Below are positions 35,702 through 44,256 of a stretch of DNA of 64,000 nucleotides, piece after piece. This DNA comes from Planctomycetota bacterium (GTDB taxonomy: Bacteria; Planctomycetota; B15-G4), in the NCBI GenBank assembly GCA_029259715.1, contig JAJDEP010000013.1, forward strand, positions 1-64,000, given 5' to 3'. The position numbers and the translations under genes are program-made. Under the pieces are notes generated by a model. It saw nothing but the letters and a program-made list of their open reading frames with translations, was not told the origin of the DNA and searched no databases. How positions within the stretch are numbered: the first letter of the stretch is position 1; each line of letters starts with the position of its first letter.

Positions 35702-36793
35702 ATGAAGAACGTCGTCATCCTCGGCACCGGCAAAGTCGGTCGTCTCGTTGCCCGCCTCCTCGCCGACTCCGGCGACTACACCGTCACCGTCGTCGACCGC
35801 ACGACCGAGCACGCCGAACGCGGCGCCCGTCGCGCGGACGGCTCCTCCCTGCCCGGCGTCACCGCCCGCACCGCCGACCTGGCCGACGCGGCCGTGCTCG
35901 ACAGCCTGCTGCCCGGCCACGACTACGTCGTGAGCTGCGCGCCCTTCCACCTCACCGCCGGCATCGCCAAGGCGGCGCGCAAGCACGGGGTGCACTACCT
36001 CGATCCCACCGAGGACGTGGCCACCACCCGCAACGTGATGGAGCTGGCCCAGGGCAGCGCGACCGCCTTCATCCCCCAGTGCGGACTGGCGCCGGGATTC
36101 ATCTCCATCGTCGCGAAGCACATCGCCGACGGCTTCGACAGCCTGCAGTCGATCAAGATGCGCGTCGGCGCCCTGCCCGTCTATCCGCACAACTGGCTCA
36201 AGTACAACCTGACCTGGAGCACCGAGGGGCTCATCAACGAGTACTGCGAGCCCTGTGACGCCGTGGTCGACGGCGAGTTCGTCAAGGTGGCGCCGCTGCA
36301 GAGCCTCGAGAACCTCAGCATCGACGGCGTCGCGTACGAGGCCTTCAACACCTCGGGCGGCCTCGGCACCCTGGCCGACACGCTCAAGGGCAAGTGCCGC
36401 ACGCTCAACTACAAGTCGATGCGCTACCCCGGCCACCGCGACCAGATCGCGCTGCTGCTGCACGACCTCAAGTTCATCGACGACCGCCAGGGCCTGTGCC
36501 GCGTGATGGAGCGCTCGGTGCCCCACACCTACCAGGACGTGGTGGTCATCTTCGTCACGGTGACGGGCATGAAGGGCGAGCGTTTCGCCCAGCGGTCGTA
36601 CGTGAAGAAGGTCTACGCCGACGAGAGCGGCGGCGAGCAGTGGGGCGCCATCCAGACCACCACCGCCGCGGGCCTCACCGGCGTGCTCGACCTGCACGCG
36701 GCCGGAAAGCTGCCCGAGGGCGGCTTCATCCGCCAGGAAGAGGTGCCCTTCGACGCTTTCATCGCCAACCGCTTCGGCAAGGTCTACGCCTAG
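35702..36793 (+). CDS. Saccharopine dehydrogenase-like oxidoreductase
   Basis: 363 residues. The Rossmann nucleotide-binding motif is at the very start ('VVILGTGKVGRLVARLLADS'), followed by 'LLPGHDYVVSCAPFHLT' and 'VHYLDPTEDV', typical of the saccharopine dehydrogenase family (LYS9 side), and a C-terminal catalytic domain ('AFIPQCGLAPGFISIVAKHI', 'NTSGGLGTLADTL'). The family reduces or oxidises imino-acid adducts in lysine metabolism, but some bacterial members act on other substrates. It is convergent with the ACT protein, and both stops share the palindrome CTAG. Confidence 0.87.
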   Translation: MKNVVILGTGKVGRLVARLLADSGDYTVTVVDRTTEHAERGARRADGSSLPGVTARTADLADAAVLDSLLPGHDYVVSCAPFHLTAGIAKAARKHGVHYLDPTEDVATTRNVMELAQGSATAFIPQCGLAPGFISIVAKHIADGFDSLQSIKMRVGALPVYPHNWLKYNLTWSTEGLINEYCEPCDAVVDGEFVKVAPLQSLENLSIDGVAYEAFNTSGGLGTLADTLKGKCRTLNYKSMRYPGHRDQIALLLHDLKFIDDRQGLCRVMERSVPHTYQDVVVIFVTVTGMKGERFAQRSYVKKVYADESGGEQWGAIQTTTAAGLTGVLDLHAAGKLPEGGFIRQEEVPFDAFIANRFGKVYA

Positions 36794-37284
36794 TAGGACA
36801 ACTCATCGTCGAGATCGGGGCCCTCGGGCCCCAGGTCGTCCTGGTTGAGCAACTCGAAACCCTGCTCGCGCAACGAGCGGGCGGACGAGTCGATGTCGGC
36901 CACGTGCACCGCGAGCACCGCGTCGCCGACGTGCCCCGAGAGGATCGGGTAGACGTAGTCGACGTTGATCTCCGCCATGAGCAGGGCCGAGAGCATCTTG
37001 CGGATGCCGACGCCCTTCACCGTGGGCAGGCGCACGGCCAGCAGCTCCGCGTCGAAGAGCTTGTAGCCCTCGAGGTTGAGCAGGTCGCCGGCGAAGGTGG
37101 GCTGGTCGACGACCATGCGCACGACGGCGTGATCGGCCGAGTCGATGATGGAGATGGCGCAGATGTGGATCTTGGCCTTCTCGAGCTGGCGCACCAGCAG
37201 CAGCAAGGCCCCCACCCGGTTGGGCAGGAAGATCGACAACTGCTTGATGCAAGGGGTCTCCTGCCCCTCATCGAGCTCGAACAT
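36790..37284 (-). CDS. Tandem ACT-domain protein
   Basis: 164 residues made of two ACT-like domains ('KQLSIFLPNRVGALLLLVRQ' and 'VGIRKMLSALLMAEINVDYV'), each with the beta-alpha-beta pattern that binds amino acids. No catalytic domain is attached, so it is probably a small-molecule-sensing regulator. Its convergent partner is a saccharopine dehydrogenase-like gene, which makes an amino-acid theme plausible. A TAGGAT element lies about 40 nt upstream of the ATG. Confidence 0.82.
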   Translation of the reverse strand: MFELDEGQETPCIKQLSIFLPNRVGALLLLVRQLEKAKIHICAISIIDSADHAVVRMVVDQPTFAGDLLNLEGYKLFDAELLAVRLPTVKGVGIRKMLSALLMAEINVDYVYPILSGHVGDAVLAVHVADIDSSARSLREQGFELLNQDDLGPEGPDLDDELSY

Positions 37285-37349
37285 GAACGGCTCCGGTCCG
37301 TCGGGGGCGGGCGCTCGGCGGCCGCCGCAGGGCGAATCCTACACGGGCA

Positions 37350-37790
37350 CTACTGTGCCGCAGCGACCTTGTGCTGTTCCAGTCGCTTCCGGCCCGTATC
37401 GGCCAGCTGCCGCTTCAGAGCCCTGTAGATGGCCCAGTTGAAAGCCTCGTCGCCGAGCACGCCGACCCGGATGGAGACGGTGCTGTTGTTGCCGGCTTCG
37501 CGCACGACGCGCACGGACACCGACTCGCCGGTCGCCGCCAGCCCCGCCACCTCGCCCTCGAGCAGGTCGATGGTCCGCGACTGCATGTCGATGGACAGCT
37601 CGTCGAAGGCGCCGGGCGCCGCGCTGATGACCTCGCGGTAGTTCGAGTCGAGGACGACTTCGAAGGTGGTGTTGGTGCGGTAGAGGTGGGCCGACAGGCC
37701 GAAGGCCGCCATGGTCGCCGTCGAGCAACCGTTCGCGAGCAGCACGAGGACGAGACACAGCCCCGTCGTCGTCAGTGCCTTCTGCCGCAT
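37350..37790 (-). CDS. Lipoprotein, DUF3568-like, 146 aa
   Basis: ATG at 37790 with GGGAGGGG upstream begins a lipoprotein signal ('LCLVLVLLANGC'). The mature part ('YRTNTTFEVVLDSNYREVI', 'SVRVVREAGNNSTVSIRVG', 'FNWAIYRALKRQL') fits the small DUF3568-type envelope lipoproteins with a strand-rich core and a last helix. The ORF-track start at 37916 lacks a ribosome-binding site. Function unknown. Confidence 0.75.
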   Translation of the reverse strand: MRQKALTTTGLCLVLVLLANGCSTATMAAFGLSAHLYRTNTTFEVVLDSNYREVISAAPGAFDELSIDMQSRTIDLLEGEVAGLAATGESVSVRVVREAGNNSTVSIRVGVLGDEAFNWAIYRALKRQLADTGRKRLEQHKVAAAQ

Positions 37791-38033
37791 ACCCCTCCCG
37801 TCCCCGCGCCCGATCCGATGGGGGTCGACCGCCCGACCCCAGGCGCTGCGTGCGCCGCGAGTCACCGAAATTCCCATGCCCACAAGGCGAATACCAGCGC
37901 ATGTCACGATCGTCATCCGGGGTTAGGGCCGGTGTTAGGGTCGTCTCCACGTGCGGCTCGCCGTGGAGGGCAAGCATCACCTCGAGATCACGAGGCCCGC
38001 CTCGCGCTCCTCGCCGGTGTCATACTCCTTCCC

Positions 38034-38948
38034 ATGGACCGGGTCGACGCCGACCGCCTCTTCGACGCGCCCCTGCTCGAACGGGCCCGCGCACAGGGGC
38101 ACGACGCCCCCTTCCACTGGCTGGCGCTGTCCGACGATCCCGAGGCAGAGAACCTGCGGGACGCCCTGGAGGCCTGCTGGCCCCTGGCCGAGGCCAGCCA
38201 AACCCAGCTGCGCAACGGACTGCTCACCGAGCGCTGGGGACAGCACGTCGGGGCCATGGCCCAGCTCTTCGCGCTGGGGATGTTCGGGCACGACGGCTTC
38301 GGCGTCCGTTGCGATCCGACCCTGACCGACGCGGAGGGTCACGAGCGTTGCCCCGACATCCTCGCCGAGCGGGACGGCCACGCCTTCGTCGCCGAGGTCC
38401 GGGCCATCACCGGCATGGGCCGCACCCCGTGGAAGGCTCGCGAGCTGCAGCGTCGCGCCGGCGCTCCCCCGCCCGACCTCGGAAAACTCGCGGAGGTCGT
38501 GCGCGACGTGGTCGTCAAGAAGGCCGACGCCTATCGAGACCTCGTCGACGCCCTCGACGTGCCCTACGTCATCGTGATCTACGCCGACACCGACGCGGGC
38601 CTGCCCGGCCTGCTGCGCGACGTGCTGTTCGGCCCCGCGACGGAGCGCCGACGGCGCGACGACCGCTGGGGCCAGGCTCCCGGTGGCGGACTGTTCGGTG
38701 CGCGCCGCAAGCGCCTCGCGCACGTGAGCGCCGTCGCCGTGTTCGGCCGCGTCGACGATGATGTCGGCAGCGTCGCGTTCCACGGCGAGTGGTTGGTCAA
38801 CCCGCATGCGCAACGCGAGATCTCAACCCACCAGCGACCACCGTCCTGGCGCGCGCTGTGTCTCGATTCGAGACACGCGCCGCCGCGCATGACGTGGGAA
38901 CACGGTGCACACGCGCCGTCGACTTGCCGGTTCGGCGAAACGGGATAG
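38034..38948 (+). CDS. Hypothetical protein, possible PD-(D/E)XK-like fold, 304 aa
   Basis: Stand-alone gene starting at ATG 38034, with CATACT about 8 nt upstream; the ORF-track extension to 37371 crosses the lipoprotein gene. The central part 'CPDILAERDGHAFVAEVRAI' has the spacing of a PD-(D/E)XK nuclease core (Asp in a turn, then E-x-R in a strand, with Arg in place of the usual Lys). It is followed by helices and 'VPYVIVIYADTDAGLPGLLR', another strand. This is inference from a short pattern. The C-terminal 50 residues look unstructured and may include a late stop choice. I do not recognise a family. Confidence 0.6.
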   Translation: MDRVDADRLFDAPLLERARAQGHDAPFHWLALSDDPEAENLRDALEACWPLAEASQTQLRNGLLTERWGQHVGAMAQLFALGMFGHDGFGVRCDPTLTDAEGHERCPDILAERDGHAFVAEVRAITGMGRTPWKARELQRRAGAPPPDLGKLAEVVRDVVVKKADAYRDLVDALDVPYVIVIYADTDAGLPGLLRDVLFGPATERRRRDDRWGQAPGGGLFGARRKRLAHVSAVAVFGRVDDDVGSVAFHGEWLVNPHAQREISTHQRPPSWRALCLDSRHAPPRMTWEHGAHAPSTCRFGETG

Positions 38949-39051
38949 TCTCCTTGTCGAGAGAACGCGGAGCCCCCGCGGGCCCGCACGAAGCTGCCTG
39001 GGTGTGCAAGTGGAGGTCACCCGGCAACGACGAGACTTCGGAGGAGTGTGC

Positions 39052-40047
39052 ATGCTGCGCCGCACGACGGCCGCCCTGGTGGCGGCACTGCTGTTGTTTT
39101 CGGCTGGGGACGTTTCAGCCCAGACGAGCGTCACGATCAATGGCCAAGGGGGTTGCGACGCCACCACCGTCAATGGCAAGCCCATCGACATCGGCATCAA
39201 TGCGCCCGCCAACTGGCGCGTCGTGCTGCTGGTCGGCCTCAACGAGGGATCGATTCCGACGGCCTTCGGAACCGTCGAGATGGGGACCGTCGATCTGATC
39301 GTCGGCCTCACCGTCGGCAACTCGGGCTTCGTGAACATCGGTTGCGCGGTGCCTTGCAACCCACTGCTCAACGGCCTCACGACCTACTTCCAGGTCGTGT
39401 CCTTCGATCCCCAGGACCCCGGCAATTTCGAACTCTCGGCGCGGACCTGCGTGACCGTCCTCGACAACGGCCTGTGCGGCCAGCAGATGGCGACGTTCAC
39501 CCAGGGCGGCTGGGGCGTGGCCTGCAACGGCAACAACCCCGGCTGCCTGCGCGACACGCACTTCGCCAGCGTGTTCGGTCCGAGCGGCATGATCCTCGGC
39601 GACCCCGACGGTGACGACGTCGACGGCATCTACGCGGTACAGCTCACGACCTCGCTCGCCGTGGAGATCCTGCTGCCGGAGGGCGGCACCGCGAGCGTCC
39701 TCAGCGGCGACGAAGTCGACCAGGCCTCCAGCTCCGGCGGCGTACTGATCGGACAGCTCATCGCCGCGACCCTCAACCTGGCCTTCGACGACGCGGGCGC
39801 CCTCGACGGCCTCAAGACGAACCCGGCGCTCAAGCTCGGTGATCTCGTCTACCTGTCGGGAGTGCATGCCGAGTTGATCGGCGAGTCCGTGCGCGACGTC
39901 ATCGCCCTGGCCAACGACGTCGTCAGCGGCGCGGCTGCACCGCCCGGATCGTTGACCCTGTCGGACATCGCAGATGCGCTGGCGGTGCTCAACGAGAATT
40001 TCGACAACGGCACCACCGACAACGGAAACATCGGCCTGGCTCCGTAG
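39052..40047 (+). CDS. Secreted protein of unknown function, 331 aa
   Basis: ATG at 39052 follows GGAGGAG and starts a signal peptide ('ALVAALLLFSAGDVSAQ'). The mature protein begins beta-rich ('TVNGKPIDIGINAP', 'VSFDPQDPGNFELSARTC'), similar in feel to the C-terminal domains of the larger secreted proteins. It then contains 'FTQGGWGVACNGNNPGCLRD' and 'DPDGDDVDGIYAVQLTT', and ends helical. Paired cysteines in the first half suggest disulfides. Probably an exported structural or surface protein; function unknown. Confidence 0.72.
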   Translation: MLRRTTAALVAALLLFSAGDVSAQTSVTINGQGGCDATTVNGKPIDIGINAPANWRVVLLVGLNEGSIPTAFGTVEMGTVDLIVGLTVGNSGFVNIGCAVPCNPLLNGLTTYFQVVSFDPQDPGNFELSARTCVTVLDNGLCGQQMATFTQGGWGVACNGNNPGCLRDTHFASVFGPSGMILGDPDGDDVDGIYAVQLTTSLAVEILLPEGGTASVLSGDEVDQASSSGGVLIGQLIAATLNLAFDDAGALDGLKTNPALKLGDLVYLSGVHAELIGESVRDVIALANDVVSGAAAPPGSLTLSDIADALAVLNENFDNGTTDNGNIGLAP

Positions 40048-40397
40048 TGAGTCCGGCAGTCCCGGCCCGCGCGTGCGACCGTCCTCTCCGTCTCGGTCGT
40101 GCGTGCGGGCCATCCTGATCCAGGGGCAGTAACAGACGGAGGAGGCACAACTGAGCGCGGGACGCGGGGTGCGCCGTGGCGAGAGCCAGGCGCACCCCGC
40201 GCCTCGTTCTGACCGGCGCGCCCGCAGGCAGGATCGGCCTCGCAGGGCCCACTAACCGGCCCGTCAATCGCTTGATCAGCTCAGGGGCGTTCCAATTGGC
40301 GTCTCTCCAGGACGATCTCTATCGTCGGATTGCCGCCCGTCGGAAAGCGGACCCCGCACCGCGCGCGCTGCCAAATCCCGGAAAGGGAAGAGATTCC
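40048..40397 (+). other. Intergenic region with strong hairpin
   Basis: 350 bp without a gene. It contains the large inverted repeat listed separately. Beyond that I see no ORF with a ribosome-binding site, no tRNA-like cloverleaf and no repeat array. The promoter of the following lipoprotein gene presumably lies in its last 150 bp, but no hexamers are convincing. Confidence 0.6.
40163..40201 (+). terminator. Strong terminator-like hairpin with GAGA tetraloop
   Basis: CGCGGGGTGCGCC pairs perfectly with GGCGCACCCCGCG (13 bp). After one bulged G the stem continues as TGGC/GCCA, closing on a GAGA (GNRA) tetraloop. It lies 115 bp after the secreted protein stop. No long T-run follows (only 'cctcgttct'), so it could also be a 3'-end stabiliser. 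Confidence 0.6.
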
Positions 40398-40772
40398 ATG
40401 AGCAAGCTCCACACCCTGTTGTCCCTGCTGCTGCTGGCCCTCGTGACGGCCTGTGCCGGCGCCGCCGATTCTGAGATCGGCACGCCCCTCGCCGACATCC
40501 AGGCCAAGGCTGCGGAAGCGGACAAGGATCAGCTCCAGGCGACCATCGACGACTACAAGAAGGCCATCGCCGCGCGCGAAGACGAAGTCGCCGCCCTGGC
40601 CGAGGACGTCGCTGCTGCGGCGAAGGATGCCGTCGGAGACCTGCTCGACGGTGCCGAGAAGGCCACGGACGGTGCCGCCGAAGCGCTGGCCGACCGCGCC
40701 AAGACACTCAAGAACGAGATTTCCGAGCTCAGCAAGCGCCTGGCCATCTACGTCGAGGCCCAGAGCAAGTAG
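40398..40772 (+). CDS. Coiled-coil lipoprotein, 124 aa
   Basis: ATG at 40398 with AAGGGAAG upstream begins a lipoprotein signal ('LLLLALVTAC'). The mature part is almost wholly helical and charged, with heptad-like spacing ('DQLQATIDDYKKAIAARED', 'DRAKTLKNEISELSKRL'), so a coiled coil is likely. It is the first of three small exported, highly charged proteins in a row. Role unknown; an envelope spacer resembling Lpp is one idea. Confidence 0.72.
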   Translation: MSKLHTLLSLLLLALVTACAGAADSEIGTPLADIQAKAAEADKDQLQATIDDYKKAIAAREDEVAALAEDVAAAAKDAVGDLLDGAEKATDGAAEALADRAKTLKNEISELSKRLAIYVEAQSK

Positions 40773-40827
40773 TCCCCTCACGAACGGGCGGAGTGCAACC
40801 TTCCCGCCTTCGCGGCTGTTGAACAGC

Positions 40828-40847
40828 GGCCGGAATCCCTTCCGGCC
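40828..40847 (+). terminator. Intergenic hairpin
   Basis: GGCCGGAA-TCCC-TTCCGGCC is a perfect 8-bp stem with a 4-nt loop between the coiled-coil lipoprotein and the next gene, with no T-run. It may be a terminator, an attenuator or an mRNA-processing site. Confidence 0.45.
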
Positions 40848-40874
40848 CCCGCACCCCATCAGGAGATCGAGACC

Positions 40875-41555
40875 ATGACCACCACCAGGACACTCACCAC
40901 AGCGGCCGTCGCGCTCTTTGCGCTGCTGGCCCTCGCCGACGACTCCGCCGCCCAACGCACCCGCGATGGCGGCCGCGATACCGACACCGACACCACCACC
41001 CGCCAGGACGAAGCCGGCCAGCGCGCAGGCGAGCGCACCGGCGAGCGTCGCACGGGCACCCAGGACAGCGACCGGCGCGAGCGTCGGGGCGACGACACGG
41101 GAGACGACCGTCAGGGCGGTGACGACGACAAGGCGCGCAGCGGCGACCGCAAGGACGCGATGAAGCACATCGCCAAGGAAATGAAGAAGCACCGCGAGCG
41201 GGTCGCGAAGATCCACCGCATGATGAAACTGGCCAAGGACAAGGGCCAAGATTCACGCATCGTGGCCTTGCGGCAGATGCTCGAGAAGGAAAACCAGCGC
41301 CACGAGCGCAAGATCGCCCTGCTCAAGTCGAAGGTCGGCGACGAGAACTTCGACAAGCTCAAGGACAAGTACAAGGAGAAGAGCGACAATCGCAAGCAGG
41401 ACAAGCGCCCCGGCGACGACAAGGCCAAGCGCGAGAAGAAGGAGCGCGAGGGCAAGGACAAGGCCGAGCGCGAGAAGAAGGAGCGTGAGGGCAAGGACAA
41501 GGGCGACAAGAAGGGCGGCGGAGGCCGTGGTGGGCGCGGCGGCGGTGGTCGCTGA
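40875..41555 (+). CDS. Secreted, highly charged Lys/Glu/Asp-rich protein
   Basis: 226 residues, start ATG with AGGAGA upstream. A signal peptide ('AAVALFALLALADDSAAQ') precedes an Asp/Arg/Thr-rich disordered part. A helical core follows ('MKHIAKEMKKHRERVAKIHR', 'KLKDKYKEKSDNRKQDK'), then repeats of 'KREKKEREGKD', and it ends in a Gly/Arg run. No enzymatic motif. The composition suggests an extracytoplasmic polyampholyte or metal- or polymer-binding protein. It forms a series with the two neighbouring lipoproteins. Confidence 0.7.
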   Translation: MTTTRTLTTAAVALFALLALADDSAAQRTRDGGRDTDTDTTTRQDEAGQRAGERTGERRTGTQDSDRRERRGDDTGDDRQGGDDDKARSGDRKDAMKHIAKEMKKHRERVAKIHRMMKLAKDKGQDSRIVALRQMLEKENQRHERKIALLKSKVGDENFDKLKDKYKEKSDNRKQDKRPGDDKAKREKKEREGKDKAEREKKEREGKDKGDKKGGGGRGGRGGGGR

Positions 41556-41585
41556 CCGGCATTCCTGTTGCAAGAAAGGGCTGAA

Positions 41586-41831
41586 ATGAAGGCATTACTG
41601 GGATACACACTGGCGCTGACGACGGCTTCCGGGCTGCTCTTCGCCTGCGGAGGCGACGCAGAATCGACCGCCGTGGACGAGGCCGAGTCCGCCATGGAGG
41701 ACGTCATCGACGAGATCGACGTGCCCTCCGAGGAGGAGGCCGAGGCCGCCGCCGAGGAGGCCATCGACGAGGCGAATCTCGACGCCGAATTCGAGGCGCT
41801 GAAGGCCGAGATCGAGGGCGACGACGGCTAG
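41586..41831 (+). CDS. Small acidic lipoprotein, 81 aa
   Basis: ATG at 41586 with AAAGGG upstream starts a lipoprotein signal ('TTASGLLFAC'). The mature 60 residues are nearly all Glu, Asp and Ala ('SEEEAEAAAEEAIDEANLDA') and should form one helix. The extreme acidity contrasts with the basic C-terminus of the preceding product, so the two could interact electrostatically (inference). Located 33 bp before serA, which has its own promoter-like element. Confidence 0.7.
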   Translation: MKALLGYTLALTTASGLLFACGGDAESTAVDEAESAMEDVIDEIDVPSEEEAEAAAEEAIDEANLDAEFEALKAEIEGDDG

Positions 41832-41864
41832 CAAAACGCACCATCGCGGCACTACCATGCCGGG

Positions 41865-43499
41865 ATGACTGCAACCGCCGAAAGCCCCACCCCACCCATG
41901 TCCCCGACCGGCTCGCCGGTCGTCCTCGTCGCCGACAAGCTCGACCCCGATGGGGTTGCGATCCTCGAGCAGGCCGGCCTCCAGGTCCGCGTCAACGTCG
42001 GCCTCTCGCCTGAGGAGCTGATCGTCGCGGCCGCCGACGTCGACGGCATCCTCGTGCGCAGCGCGAGCAAGATCACCGCCGAAGTGATCGCCGCCGGCAA
42101 GCGCCTGAAGGCCGTCGGGCGCGCCGGCATCGGCGTCGACAACATCGACATCCCGGCCGCCTCACGCCACGGCGTGGTGGTCATGAACACTCCCACCGCC
42201 AACGCGGTGACGACGGGTGAGCTGGCCCTCGCGCACCTCTTCTCGCTGGCGCGCCACATTCCGGCGGCGAACGCCTCGATGCACGCGGGCCGCTGGGACA
42301 AGTCGAAATACGTGGGCGCCGAGATCCACGGCAAGGTGCTGGGCGTGGTGGGCCTCGGCAAGATCGGCCGCGTCGTGGCCGAACGAGGCGTGGGCGTGGG
42401 CATGCGCGTATACGCCTTCGACCCCTTCCTCACGGGCGACTGCCCGGTGCCCGGCGCCGAGCTGGTGAACTGGGACCGCCTGCTGGCCGAGTCCGACTTC
42501 ATCACCATCCACGTACCGCGCAACAAGGACACCACCGGGCTCTTCGACGCCGCCACCCTGAAGGCGATGAAGCCCGGCAGCTTCCTGATCAACTGCGCCC
42601 GCGGCGGCATCGTCGACGAGGATGCGCTCATGGCCGCGCTCGCGGACGGCCCCCTGGCCGGCGCCGCCCTCGACGTCTACGCCACCGAGCCCCTGCCCGA
42701 GGACAGTCCGCTGCGCGCGGTGGACAACCTGGTGCTCACGCCGCACCTGGGCGCGTCGTCGGAGGAGGCGCAGAAGCGCGTCTCCACCGAGATCGCCCAG
42801 CAGATGGCCGACTACCTGCTGCGCGACGAGGCGCGCTGCGCCCTCAACGCGCCGGCGGTCGCCGCCGAGGAGATGGTGCTGCTGCGCCCGTACGTCAGCC
42901 TCGCGCGTCGACTCGGGCTCATGCTGGCCCAGGTCGCCGACGCGCCGCTGACCCGTATCGAGATCGAGTACATCGGCCGGGTCGCGACGATGAACACCGA
43001 CCCGCTGCGCGTGGCCGCTCTCTCGGGTGTGCTGGCGCCGTCGCTCGACGGACCGGTGAACGCCGTCAACGCCGAGATGCTGGCCAATGAACGCGGCCTC
43101 AAGGTGCTCGAGGGTCACGAGCCCGACAGTCGCTCCGACTTTGCTTCCTTGCTGAAGGTGCATGCCTTCGAGGCCGACGGCACGGCCCACATGGCCGGCG
43201 GCAGCGTGTTCCGCGGCGAGCCCCGCCTGTCCCTGTTCGAGGACTTCGGCGTCGACTTCGCCCCCCGCGGCCACCTGCTCATGACGCGCCACGACGATGC
43301 TCCCGGAGTCTTGGGGCAGGTCGCCAGCTGGCTCGGCGAGGCGGGCGTGAACATCGGCGGCATGCACATGGCCCCGTCGTCCGACGACGACCACCCGGCC
43401 CTGGCCCTCTACGGCATCAGCCGCGCGCTCACCGCCGACGAGGAGCGCAGCCTGACCGAGATCCCCGCCATCCGGCGGGCCCGCAGCCTGACCCTCTGA
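41865..43499 (+). CDS. serA: D-3-phosphoglycerate dehydrogenase
   Basis: 544 residues, the long form with an intervening domain and a C-terminal ACT domain ('DDAPGVLGQVASWLGEAGVN'). It oxidises 3-phosphoglycerate with NAD as the first step of serine synthesis. Nucleotide-binding motif 'GVVGLGKIGRVVAE', catalytic Arg in 'NCARGGIVDEDAL' and His in 'LTPHLGASSEEAQ' are present. The ACT domain suggests feedback control by serine. TACCAT stands 6 nt before the ATG with no Shine-Dalgarno, so the mRNA may be leaderless. First gene of a three-gene serine operon. Confidence 0.95.
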   Translation: MTATAESPTPPMSPTGSPVVLVADKLDPDGVAILEQAGLQVRVNVGLSPEELIVAAADVDGILVRSASKITAEVIAAGKRLKAVGRAGIGVDNIDIPAASRHGVVVMNTPTANAVTTGELALAHLFSLARHIPAANASMHAGRWDKSKYVGAEIHGKVLGVVGLGKIGRVVAERGVGVGMRVYAFDPFLTGDCPVPGAELVNWDRLLAESDFITIHVPRNKDTTGLFDAATLKAMKPGSFLINCARGGIVDEDALMAALADGPLAGAALDVYATEPLPEDSPLRAVDNLVLTPHLGASSEEAQKRVSTEIAQQMADYLLRDEARCALNAPAVAAEEMVLLRPYVSLARRLGLMLAQVADAPLTRIEIEYIGRVATMNTDPLRVAALSGVLAPSLDGPVNAVNAEMLANERGLKVLEGHEPDSRSDFASLLKVHAFEADGTAHMAGGSVFRGEPRLSLFEDFGVDFAPRGHLLMTRHDDAPGVLGQVASWLGEAGVNIGGMHMAPSSDDDHPALALYGISRALTADEERSLTEIPAIRRARSLTL

Positions 43500-43527
43500 T
43501 CCTCCGAACCGACTGCCGCTCACCTCC

Positions 43528-44256
43528 GTGAACCCCACCGAGCCCTTCCAGCGCATCGTCTTCGACTGCGACTCGACCCTCACGCGCATCGAGGGCATCG
43601 ACGAGCTGGCCGGCGACAAGAAGCAAGCGATCGAGGCGCTCACGCGCTCCGCCATGGACGGTGGCGTGCCCCTCGAGGAGGTCTACGGCAAGCGGCTCGA
43701 GCTCATCGCCCCGCTGCGCAACCAGGTGGCCACCATCGGCCGGCTGTACATCGAGCAGGCCACGCCCCACGCCCACGACGTCGTCACCGCGCTCAAGTCG
43801 CTGGGCAAGGAGGTGCGCATCGTGTCGGCCGGACTGCGCCTGGCCGTGGTCACCTTCGCCGGCTGGCTCGGGCTGCGTGACGACCAGGTCCACGCTGTGC
43901 AGGTCTACTTCGACAACGACGGCCGCTACCGCAAGTTCGATCGCGACAACCCGCTCACCCGCAGCGGCGGCAAGCGCGAGGTCATCGCGGGCCTGCCCGC
44001 CACCCGCACGGCCTTCGTCGGCGACGGCATCACCGACGCCGAAACCAAGGGCACGGCCGAGGCCTTCATCTGCTTCGGCGGCGTGGTGCTGCGCGAGGAG
44101 GTGGCGGCCCAGGCCGACGCCGTCATCCGCAGCGAGACCCTGGCCGGCGTGCTGCCGGCCCTCTGCACCGCTGACGAACTCGACCGCCTGCGCCGCGACC
44201 CGCGCCACGAAGACCTCGTCGACCTCGCCCTACGAAACCAGGAGCCCCACCCGTGA
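43528..44256 (+). CDS. serB: Phosphoserine phosphatase-like HAD hydrolase
   Basis: 242 residues. HAD motif I is 'FDCDSTLT' (DxDxT nucleophile), with motif II near 'RIVSAGLR' and motif IV in 'FVGDGITDAETKG'. It removes phosphate from O-phosphoserine, the last step of serine synthesis; context between serA and an aminotransferase supports this over other HAD substrates. The start is GTG, 28 bp after serA, and the stop overlaps the next GTG by 4 nt. Confidence 0.88.
   Translation: MNPTEPFQRIVFDCDSTLTRIEGIDELAGDKKQAIEALTRSAMDGGVPLEEVYGKRLELIAPLRNQVATIGRLYIEQATPHAHDVVTALKSLGKEVRIVSAGLRLAVVTFAGWLGLRDDQVHAVQVYFDNDGRYRKFDRDNPLTRSGGKREVIAGLPATRTAFVGDGITDAETKGTAEAFICFGGVVLREEVAAQADAVIRSETLAGVLPALCTADELDRLRRDPRHEDLVDLALRNQEPHP

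Noticed and set aside
40048-40397. Possible tRNA, small ORF or CRISPR in the 350-bp gap
   Set aside because: No cloverleaf ending in CCA, no repeat-spacer pattern and no start with a ribosome-binding site; only the hairpin stands out.
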